This document shows positions 9,920-19,025 of a stretch of DNA of 22,110 nt, in pieces. The DNA lies in contig JAQGAU010001002.1 in NCBI GenBank assembly GCA_034698045.1, forward strand, positions 1-22,110, read 5' to 3'. The stretch's first letter is position 1. Each line of letters begins with the position of its first letter. This DNA is from Paramacrobiotus richtersi. Its lineage: Eukaryota; Tardigrada; Eutardigrada; Parachela; Macrobiotidae. The translations under genes and the position numbers were made by a program. The notes under the pieces were generated by a model. It made no database searches, was not told the origin of the DNA, and was given only the letters and a program-made list of their open reading frames with translations.

Positions 9920-10270
9920 ACCAGTCACGCATTCCTGGGTCGAGTAGCATACAATAGATTTTGCGTGTTTCTATTTGTCTCATGTCATCATTACTGGCTT
10001 ACAAATTTCAACGCACGGAAATTCCGCGCCTACCATCGAGTCATCGCCATATAACGGGAGCGGAAAAGATTAAAAATGTTTGCGCTACACATTTGTTCTA
10101 CTCCTCACTTAATTCCACACGAGCATATTGTCAACACAGTCGTTTAAGCGTTTCCGTCTTCACTTCGCACATTCGTTTGCACAACAACAAATTCCTAAAC
10201 AAAGCAGTTCTTTCCATCTATGAGGAGATTTTATCTGCCCCGGGACCTGTTCCGTGTTGTCCGAATTTCT
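9920..10270 (+). repeat. Second copy of the block found upstream of receptor 1
   Basis: This stretch is collinear with 5560-5885. Shared landmarks in order are GTCACGCATTCC, GAGTAGCA, TCATCGCCAT, TTCCTAAACAAAGCAG and GGGACCTGTTC. It abuts the receptor 2-type upstream DNA at about 10270, so receptor 3 has both types of upstream sequence in series. Confidence 0.65.
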
Positions 10271-10585
10271 GGTGATCGACTAGTCTTGACGAACCTGGCC
10301 ATGGCAGTGTGGAAAGCTGCGCTTCGTTAATGCATTGATTTAGTAAATTCAATACATTCCTGCATACTGCATGACTTACGGCACATAGGAGTTAAAGCTG
10401 CGTAATGAACACACACTTGAATAACATGGCCTGCATATGCACTTAAGATTTGTATTACGTACGTCCCTTAACGTTAAACTGAGAACTTCTGAGTATAGCT
10501 GCTGGCAACTCGATTCCTCTGATAAGCAAAAGGTTACCGCAAGCTTAGGTCGGTCTGAAAGAAGCAGAATACTGCCGATCAACAC

Positions 10586-10629
10586 GACAGTGTGTCAGTA
10601 CTCACACTGTCAGTACTATTTGTCAGTAC
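10586..10629. repeat. Inverted repeat with three GTCAGTAC units
   Basis: GACAGTGTG (10586-10594) and CACACTGTC (10603-10611) form a perfect 9-bp inverted repeat around an 8-nt loop. The motif GTCAGTAC also occurs in direct orientation at 10594, 10609 and 10622. This piece is inserted relative to the matching DNA upstream of receptor 2, so it arose after duplication. Confidence 0.6.
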
Positions 10630-10852
10630 CAAGCAAACAAGTTATGCTTGTTGTAGACATTCTCTCGCAGCTGCGATGAATCGTGTAACGTTAATCTCAC
10701 CAAAGTTTTGGTAGCTATTTCTAGACAGGCACGACAACTGATAGTGCGGTGAATTTGTTTCGTTTCCACTTTCCAGAACAAACACAGAAGTACTGTCCTG
10801 TATACATGGAAGCGACACATTGCCTACCACCGATCTCAGCATTCTGTCAAAT

Positions 10853-10973
10853 TAAAGCGTTTAACTGCATCACGTTCCTTTGGTAGACCGTTTAAAGGGC
10901 AGTTGGAGTGTTACAGTATAGCGGAAAAAATCGATACTATAAGAAAAAGTGTTCCGGCTCCCTTGTGGTAGTG
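10853..10973 (+). promoter_or_regulatory. Conserved upstream block of receptor 3 (ATCGATA element)
   Basis: TAAAGCGTTTAACTGCA occurs at 10853-10869, then AGCGGAAAAAATCGATACTA (ATCGATA at 10930-10936), then GTTCCGGCTCCCTTGTGGT from 10951. Order and spacing are as in receptors 2 and 4. The ATCGATA core is about 200 bp before the ATG at 11136. Confidence 0.5.
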
Positions 10974-11135
10974 TTAAAACACCAAACTGTAGCGCCGTCA
11001 TTCCGAAAAACGTCAGAGCCGCACATCCTGTGCATTGTCGACAATACTGGGCTCAGGTAGATCTTACGTAACCGCAATAAAACTGCAATTTTTCGTAACC
11101 GCTCTACGTCCATTTCACAGTGGAGCACTCAAAAT

Positions 11136-12083
11136 ATGAATAAAAACAACTCCACTGAGGATCACACACAATGGACCGGCTCATCTACCTCTTTGGCCAT
11201 CTTTTCTTCGACCACCTTACTGGTCAACGGGTACGTATTGCTCCTATTCATTAGATATCCAGCACTGCGCACACCCTTTTCCATCTACCTGATTAACCTT
11301 CTCTACGCAAACTTTTTTCTTGCACTTGCGGATCCTTTACGCATTCTGGAAAACCTTCAGCTTCGGTGGTACTTTACATCTATCATGTGCGACATTGTCA
11401 TGTACAGCGACTGGGTGTCCGTGGCATGGGTTATCCACGCCCATCTCCTGATCACCATGAACCGCATTTGGGCTTCCACTTTCCCAATCAGCTACCGAAA
11501 CCACCACTCCAAAAAGATCGCACTCTTATTGTGTGCTTTGATGCTAGGCTACAGCCACCTTCTTCCTGGTCCGTTGCTGATCAATGACTATATGTATTAC
11601 CGCCCGAAAATAGAAACTGCGACGGACTGCAGTGTTACAACCGATGCACAGCCGATATATTCCAAATTTTTAGTGATTTGGGTGAATAACATGCCGGTGT
11701 TTGTGATGCTCTTGTGTTATCCCTATCTGTTCTGGAAGCGCAGGCAAATAGCGAAGACTGTCCTTCATGGAATGTCTACAAGTATGGGGACAGCCAGCAA
11801 AGCACCGACAGATTCTAAAAGATCAAGTAAGGAAGGTGGTCATGGATTTCTGGTTCTGACAGCCATGACGGCCATCATTACACTGTGCTGGACTCCGGCG
11901 AAAGTTCATTTGATACTGTTAACGTTTTTTGGGATGGAGGTCCATGAACTGGGAGATATCGGAAATGTTCTATATTCGCTTCAGGGAATTTTAGATCCAA
12001 TCCTTTTCGTGGTAACTTTGAAGGACCTGCGGGATGCTGTAAAGATGGATCTGGGAAGATGGCAGTGTTGTTTTCGGGGTTAG
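11136..12083 (+). CDS. Class A (rhodopsin-like) GPCR, orphan, intronless (receptor 3)
   Basis: One exon encodes 315 residues, most similar to receptors 2 and 4. The start codon at 11136 gives an N-terminus with an NNSTE glycosylation site. Landmarks are N31 in helix 1, D66 (LALADP), Cys85 (SIMCDI), N109-R110-I111 (LLITMNRIW), loop 2 Cys (ATDCSV), N-N-M-P in helix 5 where receptors 2 and 4 have VYIIP/VYNIP, CWTPAKVH in helix 6, and LDPILF in helix 7. The third inner loop is 8 residues longer than in receptor 2, with a Ser/Thr/Lys-rich stretch (DSKRSSKEGG) suited to kinase sites. The tail ends QCCFRG. The TAG stop aligns with that of receptor 2. Confidence 0.94.
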   Translation: MNKNNSTEDHTQWTGSSTSLAIFSSTTLLVNGYVLLLFIRYPALRTPFSIYLINLLYANFFLALADPLRILENLQLRWYFTSIMCDIVMYSDWVSVAWVIHAHLLITMNRIWASTFPISYRNHHSKKIALLLCALMLGYSHLLPGPLLINDYMYYRPKIETATDCSVTTDAQPIYSKFLVIWVNNMPVFVMLLCYPYLFWKRRQIAKTVLHGMSTSMGTASKAPTDSKRSSKEGGHGFLVLTAMTAIITLCWTPAKVHLILLTFFGMEVHELGDIGNVLYSLQGILDPILFVVTLKDLRDAVKMDLGRWQCCFRG

Positions 12084-12504
12084 CAGTAGCAGATAGTAAT
12101 AACTGTTTGTCATAATACAGTCTGTCTGAAGGTGAGATATGCTTCCAAGACATTCCGTGTCAAGATCTGTGAAATTTAGCTATTTTGCAGTTTCTGCATG
12201 AAGTTAAAACTAGTATCTTGGAAAACAGCTTGGAATACTGTCCGGTGTCTTATTGCGGATTTTGCATTTTCGCGTACTCATTAGCGTTCACTGTGTCTGC
12301 AGTATTCGCATTGGAATTCGAACGATGAACTACTTAATGGCCTTCGGGGTAACTGTATGACAACGAAATGCATGAAAATACGAACAATAAAAAAAGAGGA
12401 AAGAAAAACCGCAGCTCCAAATGACGGTATGAAAAGGGCGAATCAATGTCAAGCTCACGGTTAAGCGACAGCTGAACTTCCAGATATTGTGCACAACTCA
12501 AAAT
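12084..12504. other. 3' flank of receptor 3
   Basis: The first 150 bp match the 3' flank of receptor 2. AATAAA at 12386-12391 is a good candidate polyadenylation signal, about 300 nt after the stop. No gene is seen. Confidence 0.55.
12386..12391 (+). promoter_or_regulatory. Candidate polyadenylation signal for receptor 3
   Basis: Canonical AATAAA in an A-rich context, about 300 nt after the stop codon; the best-placed such signal in the GPCR array. Confidence 0.5.
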
Positions 12505-12705
12505 ACACCTGAGGTAACACAGCCCAGGTCAGCCAAAGTGGCCCGGGTAAATAACCAAATGGAAGTCTCCTTGACAGAGGCGGACCCTAGAAGACAGTTT
12601 GCACAAAATACCTAGCTGCTTCCTCAAATTGGCAACTTTGGTTTTGTGAAAATACATAGTTTCGCGGAAAGAGATGTTCTAATTTTGCCGCATTTATTTT
12701 GCGAC
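12505..12705 (+). pseudogene. Broken duplicate of the Myo1b last exon and 3' flank
   Basis: This aligns with about 1946-2150 of the myosin gene. The readable part gives TPEVTQPRSAKVARVNNQM, against TPEITPPSSVKVARRNNRM in the intact gene. A deletion then shifts the frame, so the ancestral TAG (in CCCTAGAAG) is out of frame. Beyond it the 3' flank is recognisable (TTTGCACAAAATACCT, GCTTCCTCAAATTGGCAAC, AATTTTGCCGCATTTATTTTGC). There is no upstream exon or splice acceptor of the gene, so it cannot make a functional tail. It lies between receptors 3 and 4, showing that DNA from the myosin locus moved into the array. Confidence 0.82.
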
Positions 12706-12946
12706 TTCATTACAAGCTTTGTTTGGGCCGAACTCGGCATCAGAAGATACGTACGGTACATGCAGTTTGCAAGAACGTTCCGTAACGCTCTGGACCTCGT
12801 AAACGGTACTGTAATTTCTGCTTGCAGTACGAGTACTGTTCATTACTCTAAACTATTTCTTCCTTTTATGTTTTATGGCGAATGCATGTTTCAGTGACTC
12901 GTTGCACCTGTTTGGTGTTCTCTGACTCTGTCAAATTCTGTCAGAT
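12706..12946. other. Intergenic DNA before receptor 4
   Basis: No gene is seen. The right end, from about 12930 (AATTCTGTCAGATTAAAGCG), becomes alignable to the DNA upstream of receptor 3. The left edge follows directly on the myosin-derived fragment. Confidence 0.5.
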
Positions 12947-13090
12947 TAAAGCGTTTAATGATATCACTTTCCTCTGGTACACAGTTGAAAAATCCAAGCG
13001 GCAGCGAGAATGTGACAGTAGCGGAAAAATCGATAGTAGAAAAAGCGTTATACTAGGAATAACTTCAGGCTTCCTTGTTGTGTTGCCAAA
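12947..13090 (+). promoter_or_regulatory. Conserved upstream block of receptor 4 (ATCGATA element)
   Basis: TAAAGCGTTTAATGATA starts at 12947, then AGCGGAAAAATCGATAGTA (ATCGATA at 13029-13035), then CTTCAGGCTTCCTTGTTGTG from about 13063. The core is about 207 bp before the ATG at 13243. The distance between the first two islands is 74 bp, against 70 and 68 in receptors 2 and 3. Confidence 0.5.
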
Positions 13091-13242
13091 CAAGGGTACT
13101 GTCGTCGCGACCTTAAGAGAAGCGTCCGAGCTGGCACAGTATTTACTGTCAGCAATACTGAGTTCTGGTACGAGCGTAAATGCACGAACTCTAGTTCTGC
13201 ATAATCGTTCATCTGTGCATCCAAAACTCTTGTACTCTAAAC

Positions 13243-14247
13243 ATGAATACAAGCAATTCTACTGAAGATTATCAACAAATACACTGGAGTGGCTCATCTA
13301 CCTCCTTGGCTATATTTTCTTCGATAACCTTGCTGGTCAACGGCTATGTACTGCTCCTATTTATCAGACATCCACCACTGCGTACACCTTTTTCCGTCTA
13401 CCTAATCAGTCTTCTCTGCGCCAATTTTTATCTCACACTGGCAGATCCTTTGCGAATTCTCGGAAATCTTCAGCTGCTGTGGTACTTCACATCCATATTA
13501 TGCAACATTGTCACATACAGCGACTGGGTGGCCTGCGCTTGGGTCATCCATGCCCATCTCCTTATCACCATAAACCGCATCTGGGCTTCCACCTTCCCAA
13601 TCAGCTACCGACAGCATCACACCAGAAACATCGCGCACTTCCTGTGTGCATTGACGTTGGCTTACAGCCATCTTCTCCCTGGTCCGCTGCTGATCAATGA
13701 CTGCATGTATTACCGTCCGAAAATGGACAACGTAACAGACTGCAGTCTGACCACCGACGCACAACCGGTATTTTCCAAATTCTTAGAGATTTGGGTGTAT
13801 AACATACCGGTTTTTGTCATGCTCTTGTGTTATCCGTATCTCTTCTGGAAGCGTCGCCAGATCGCAAAGAGTGTCATTCATGGAATAATTTCTAGTACGG
13901 GAACAGCCAATAAGACAACGACGGATGCTAAAAGGTCAAGTAAGGAGAGTGGCCATGGATTTCTGGTTCTGACGGCCATGACGGCAATCCTTACGCTGTG
14001 TTGGACTCCAACGAAGGTTCATGGGATACTGTTTACGTTTTTTGATGTGGACGTCCAGGAACTAGAAGAAATTGGAAATATTCTATATTCGCTGCAGGGA
14101 ATTTTAGACCCCGTCCTTTTTGTGGTAACTTTGAAGGACTTGCGGGATACTGTGAAGATGGATTTGGGAACGTGGAAATGTTTGCTTTCGAGAATAGGAC
14201 TGACCGTTGCGAAATGTTTGATGTTTGCTTGCAGAAGTGTCAAATAG
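13243..14247 (+). CDS. Class A (rhodopsin-like) GPCR, orphan, intronless, with extended C-tail (receptor 4)
   Basis: One exon encodes 334 residues. The N-terminus MNTSNSTED carries glycosylation sites and is two residues longer than in receptors 2 and 3. Landmarks are N33, D68 (LTLADP), Cys87, NRI at 111-113, loop 2 Cys (VTDCSL) and P in VYNIPV. Helix 6 has CWTP and helix 7 LDPVLF. The third inner loop (GIISSTGTANKTTTDAKRSSKESG) is Ser/Thr-rich, as in receptor 3. After the shared LGTWKC the tail continues for 20 residues (LLSRIGLTVAKCLMFACRSV, then K) that the paralogues lack. Alignment shows one extra base near 14181 relative to receptors 2 and 3. It shifts the frame past the ancestral TAG (now in AATAGGA) and reads into former 3' UTR. 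The tail adds two cysteines that could be lipid-modified. Confidence 0.94.
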   Translation: MNTSNSTEDYQQIHWSGSSTSLAIFSSITLLVNGYVLLLFIRHPPLRTPFSVYLISLLCANFYLTLADPLRILGNLQLLWYFTSILCNIVTYSDWVACAWVIHAHLLITINRIWASTFPISYRQHHTRNIAHFLCALTLAYSHLLPGPLLINDCMYYRPKMDNVTDCSLTTDAQPVFSKFLEIWVYNIPVFVMLLCYPYLFWKRRQIAKSVIHGIISSTGTANKTTTDAKRSSKESGHGFLVLTAMTAILTLCWTPTKVHGILFTFFDVDVQELEEIGNILYSLQGILDPVLFVVTLKDLRDTVKMDLGTWKCLLSRIGLTVAKCLMFACRSVK

Positions 14248-14785
14248 TCATAAAATAACACTGTTTTATGAAATAATTTCTAACTTCCCGGTCGATGACT
14301 TACAGTACGTACCATATAAACTTTTTCTTGTAACTCCGTTGTTTGATACTTGCATTAATTTTGTGAATGATGACTTGACGTTCAGTATGTAAAGTACGAA
14401 TCTCCCGGTACATCGACAGCGGAACTTTCTTCTACAGATATCGCAAGAAGCTCAAGACAGTCTGGTTCGTCTATAGCCAACAGGACAGCAATATCACTCT
14501 ACGTACAATATCTCGTATCAGGTATGTTAGGAAAGCAACGTTTTGTTAGGTGACAGTATTCCCAGCTGTTGTGGTAAACTTGTAATTAGATATGAATTTA
14601 TTCGGTTACAGCAAACCAGCTGTCATTAAAGGTAATTTAAAACAACCCTGTAATAAACGATCATAGTATGCAGAAAGTTCTCTGTTCGTTTCACATGTCA
14701 GTAACTGGCATTAATTTTAACGAAGTTCTTCAGGAAACCACATAATTCTGAGGGAAATTACTAGTCTTATATAATTCTGTGGAAA
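14248..14785. other. Intergenic DNA between receptors 4 and 5
   Basis: No gene or clear repeat is seen. AATAAA at 14652-14657 could end receptor 4 transcripts, about 405 nt after the stop. The conserved ATCGATA block of receptors 2-4 is absent upstream of receptor 5. Confidence 0.55.
14652..14657 (+). promoter_or_regulatory. Candidate polyadenylation signal for receptor 4
   Basis: AATAAA hexamer about 405 nt downstream of the stop of receptor 4, inside the gap before receptor 5. Position is the only support. Confidence 0.35.
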
Positions 14786-15724
14786 ATGAACAGCACCAAC
14801 GCCACCAGCTATATCCAATGGAGTGCGTTAGCAATATCCTTGGACGTTCTTTCTGTCATGACCTTGGTGACGAATGGCTACATTCTCCTGCTGTTCATCT
14901 GTAGACCAGCACTTCGCACACCATTCATCACGTATGTAATTAACCTGCTGGCTGCTAATATCTACCTCACCTTTCCCCACTTCTTCTACACGGTACAGTA
15001 TCTGCAACTCAGTTGGTTCTACACTTCACCCCTATGCGAAATCAGTTTGTACATGGACTATATCGGTAGCGCCTGGATATCACATGCTCATTTACTTATC
15101 ACTATCAATCGAATTTGGGCCACTGTTTTCCCCATCAGTTACCGGAACTACCATAACATGAAAACATCAATCGTTCTGTGCACTGTGGTGCTTTTGTACT
15201 GCCACGTTGTTGTAGGTCCCTTCTTAGTGCTGGATTCAATGAATCGTATGTATTACTGGGACAGGGAGAAGGCCACTAACTGCCTCATCGTGAAAGATAC
15301 ACAGACCGTCTATACGATATTTTTGGAGGTATGGGTGTACAATGCACCGGTGATAGTGATCCTGTTATCGTATCCTTGTATATTTTGGAAACGAAGACAC
15401 GGAGAACCGGTGAAAAGGTGTGGTCGTAACGATCGAGACGCTGGACTAGCTCCCGTTAGCAAGAGAACAGCGAACGACACTGGGCGCGGTTTTGTGATTT
15501 TGACGGTTCTGACGGGAAGCTTACTTCTATGTTGGTCACCAGCCAAGATCCATGCCTATGTGATAATTGCTATCGGTGTGGATGTAGCGGTGTTGCAGGC
15601 ATTGGGGAATATTGCTTTTGCCGTTCAAGGAATCGTGGATGCAGTTCTGTTTACGCTGACCTTGGAAGATCTGCGCGATGCGGTCATGGCGAGCTTGGGA
15701 GTAGCAAAGTGTTCCCTTTCTTAG
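14786..15724 (+). CDS. Divergent class A GPCR, orphan, intronless (receptor 5)
   Basis: One exon encodes 312 residues. The N-terminus MNSTNATS has overlapping glycosylation sites. The family frame is clear: N30 in TNGYILLLF, Cys84, NRI at 108-110 (LLITINRIW), loop 2 Cys (ATNCLI), P in VYNAPV, CWSPAK in helix 6, and LEDLRDAV as helix 8. Two core positions have changed. In helix 2 LTMADP is replaced by LTFPHF, so the Asp at position 2.50 is His65. In helix 7 LDPxxF is VDAVLF, so the proline at 7.50 is Ala286. The third inner loop (GEPVKRCGRNDRDAG) is basic and unlike the others. The frame is intact, with no stop or frameshift, so this looks like a kept but functionally shifted gene rather than a pseudogene. 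It is the most distant member of the array. Confidence 0.93.
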   Translation: MNSTNATSYIQWSALAISLDVLSVMTLVTNGYILLLFICRPALRTPFITYVINLLAANIYLTFPHFFYTVQYLQLSWFYTSPLCEISLYMDYIGSAWISHAHLLITINRIWATVFPISYRNYHNMKTSIVLCTVVLLYCHVVVGPFLVLDSMNRMYYWDREKATNCLIVKDTQTVYTIFLEVWVYNAPVIVILLSYPCIFWKRRHGEPVKRCGRNDRDAGLAPVSKRTANDTGRGFVILTVLTGSLLLCWSPAKIHAYVIIAIGVDVAVLQALGNIAFAVQGIVDAVLFTLTLEDLRDAVMASLGVAKCSLS

Positions 15725-18060
15725 CTAGTTTGATTATTTGTATTTGCGCGTTATGAGGTTGGTAGGAGCTTTTGTCATTTACTATTTCAGTTTGTGGTTA
15801 TGTAAAGGGTTCTTCAAGCAGATATGATCCACTTATATCACTTTAATCCCAATGTCGCAAATCTTTGGCAGTTCTGCCAAATTTCCTTCCTGCACTACAT
15901 AATATGCACAGACTCTCATCGGATCAGCAGCTGCAGTGATACAGTCAGTTTCTCGTTATGGTACTGCCATTACGATGTGGACATGACAACAGATTTTTCA
16001 GTATTTTGAATATCAGTTTATAGTACGTACTGTATGGTCAATTAAGTAATGCTCCGTTTTGCAAATGCGGATTGGTACGCTTGGACGTTACCGCCAGTTT
16101 AGTTATCCTGAGAAACCGCTTTGGAAAAAGCAACGTTTCTCAGTTTCTTCTGTGGCCGGTGTACACTGCGTATTACTGTAGCTGTTTCCAAGATAAGCTA
16201 ACAAAAAACGATCATAATTCGGTTTTACAATCGCTTCAGTGTTTTTCTTTATTGTCACAAAGTTGTATCGAATCTCATATTTCTCAAACGTTCCCAAGTG
16301 CTTGCGTGCAAGATTTGTACCCAATTCGGTTAACTTTTACTGCACAGTTTACAGTGGGTTGATTGCGGAACTGCGCAGTTCGATATTTGTTGATCTGGTT
16401 CCAGTACAAATTTTTACAAACAGCCGCAAAGTTGGTTTTCTAGTTGTCGTTTTCTGGCTTTTTATTGTTTTCTGATTATTTGTTTCATTTATTGATTACA
16501 TTTGGACAGAGTTTTCATGTATAGTGATGACGTACGTACAACACAATTCGCAGAGCCTGTTTATGTCCGTTTTTTGATTGCTAACTTCAAAACCGTGATT
16601 CCGTATCCGTAATCCATGCTGTCAAAAATAAAGACTGACTTGTGAAGTGTAAGACTAAAAGACTACACTTGTATCTTGTGTTTACTCTTATTTGTGATGT
16701 GCTTGGGTTTTTCTCCGTTCATAAAGTCTTTCCACATACATACGTGGAATGTGTGTTTCGGCATAATTCTTCAAGGCGCAACTTTGATTAACGACTTGTA
16801 CGTTCACGGTATATACGGTACGTACACATGCAGACATTCCAACTGCACATACATGAAGTTGTGGCGGTTGCAGAATTACGTTTGCGTTTTACTATAACGA
16901 ATTCCCAAAACTTTTTCTTAATTTCTTAATTAATGTTTAAGACAGCAAATAATGAACAATGAGGCCCCAGAATCGCTAAACGTCGGATGACCAGAAATTA
17001 CAGGTAGAATCAACCACGGCTACACATACGTCCGTAATCACAACGTTGAAAAAACTAAATGTGTTATTACTCCATTATTGCTTTCGAGTCAAGTTTTTTT
17101 TCAGTAGAGCAAGGAGAGTACGTATACATACAGCTACGTGTCGCTTACAGTGGCTTACTAGACCCTTCCATTAGCTGCCATATGTACCGTTTTACGTGTT
17201 TTCTTGTACATAAAGGAAGGGACGAGCAAATGCTCAGATTTACAGACGGTTGTTCACTTTCGCATCCGGTGTACTTGCACGTCTGATCTTTGTTCCTTCT
17301 GGCTTTGCAACAACATTTGAGGGTTCGAGAGACGTATGTAGTGTCGAACCGTAGATTGTCATGGGCATCTTTCGAAACGTTCCATTGACGGTGTTTGACC
17401 TTCTTCAAAATGATCGTGCCTTTTAAAAGGTATGAATAATTAGCGATTGTTAACAGGTATGACTTTAATTTAGTCCCAAGACCCTTAGCGTGTCCAGAAC
17501 GTTTCAGCTGCAGTTTCTGTGAAATCGAATCCATCTCGCCGGTCCGACGCGCATTTAACCCGCGGTCTCCGTAAACAAGACACTTGACATTCCTGATGAA
17601 CAATCTGTCTAAATTTACCGCACAGACGTTGGGTTGCCAGATCAGCTGATTACAGCTGCGTTAACTGAACGTACATGTGCAAAAACAACCTTGATACTTG
17701 GAAGTTGGAAGAGTGAAATATTAACAATAACTGAGCCTTCCACGTAAAGCACCTTTTCCCTGGATTACGTTCAGGTAACGCAGCGCGGTACAGTCGCCGG
17801 TCGATCGCCGTTCTTTGAAATGTTTTGTAACCATGCCTGAGCTGGTCGCTGCCAAATCCGTTCAAATAATTACTGCGTTGGCATTTCCGTTGTGTCGACG
17901 CATCTGTAATTACAGAGACACACTGAGAATTCTCGGAACTGAAGTCTTGCATTGGATGACTGTTGACCTTATTCGAATAAGTTAAATGAATTTCAACCAT
18001 GTTTATCATACATCATATTAATAATCAGATTCCATTGAACCGAGAGTCAGACTTCGGTAT
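15725..18060. other. Gene-poor DNA after receptor 5
   Basis: AATAAA at 16627-16632 is the first canonical polyadenylation signal I see after receptor 5, about 900 nt downstream, so the left part may be its 3' UTR. Two open frames on the - strand (17145-17603, 152 codons; 17650-18009, 119 codons) show no motif, membrane or domain signature that I recognise, and I do not call them genes. No tRNA or transposon ends are seen. Confidence 0.5.
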
Positions 18061-18072
18061 ATTATAAGTTAT

Positions 18073-18240
18073 ATAAAACTTAAATTTAATTTGAATTAAA
18101 ACGTAAACTAAAATTTAAATTAAAACTAAAATCATAAATTAAAACTAATCTTAAATTATAATTTGAATTAAAACTTAAATAATAATGTAAATTACAATAA
18201 TTTAAATAAATTAAAATTATATAAATTACACTTACAGTTA
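18073..18240. repeat. AT-rich degenerate tandem repeat
   Basis: Almost only A and T with a few C and G. A unit of about 23-25 bp ending in AATTAAAAC(T/G) recurs at roughly 18081, 18104, 18129 and 18152, and then decays. The - strand open frame across it (18086-18334) is a product of this low complexity. Confidence 0.6.
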
Positions 18241-19025
18241 TAGAAAATATATAAAACTTTCTTAAATTACTAAACTGGAATGAATTGTGATAATTTAGAC
18301 GAATGTAACTCACGTAAATTTCTGGATTACCCAACTACAATCTGAGCTTTCTGATTCAACACTTTACTTCGTTTTACTATTGCGGTTACGTCACAAAAAA
18401 CCACCAAGCGCCGTGCATTAATACAGCGTAAAAGATGCCGGAAATTGAAGGCTTGGTCAAGGTTATATCGGCGTAACAACTGCGCACAAGCGATCCACAA
18501 TTGATCACATTAACTTATGGGCGCAGCGTATAATTACAATGCGCCCAAATTTACTTTATGACATCCGATGACATTGCAGGAAATGTACTTTCATTGAGTA
18601 ATTATAGGTTTTTCGTACGGAACACCGGGTCAGTCGGATAGTGGGCGTTCACCGAAGAACCCACTAAATCACATGACTCTGAAAGTATTATTATTGTATG
18701 GCATTATTGGCTGGGTATTGGTTAAATTAGGCTTTACTATAGAAGAAATGTAATTTAGCCACAAAATTACATTTTTAATTAACGGACATGGTCCAGTACG
18801 AACAGATGAACGGAAACCCTATATACTGTGATTAATCGGTTATATTTTACCATTGAACTATTGTATATCACTGGCAATTGAGTTTTGTTATAAATATGGT
18901 GTAAAACGCTGAATAGTAATTGAATTTTTGTAATGTTATTTGCGCGACACTGTGACAGCATCCGACATCGACCGTTTAAACAGAACAGGCTGTTGGCTTA
19001 AGTTTTGTCATTATACAAGGAATTA
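18241..19025. other. Intergenic DNA left of the tRNA pair
   Basis: No gene is seen. An 8-bp inverted repeat, TGGGCGCA (18518-18525) and TGCGCCCA (18540-18547), with a 14-nt AT-rich loop is the only structured element I noticed. Confidence 0.45.

Larger units (their letters stand above)
9534..10852. other. Intergenic DNA between receptors 2 and 3, a mosaic of duplicated blocks
   Basis: No gene is supported. The first 200 bp (CTGTTTGGCTGAAGGTG, CATTCCGTGTC) match the 3' flank of receptor 3, so the duplication included 3' UTR. About 9920-10270 matches the DNA upstream of receptor 1 (5560-5885). About 10270-10590 matches the DNA upstream of receptor 2 (from about 7750). The 104-residue open frame at 9961-10275 lies in the duplicated block and shows no coding-type substitution pattern. 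Confidence 0.6.

Noticed and set aside
17145-18009. Two - strand open frames (152 and 119 codons), possibly exons of one gene.
   Set aside because: No domain, membrane, signal or low-complexity signature, no recognisable family and no convincing splice sites joining them; the lengths are possible by chance in non-coding DNA of this composition.
18086-18334. 82-codon - strand frame rich in Asn, Tyr, Leu and Phe.
   Set aside because: Produced by the AT-rich tandem repeat.
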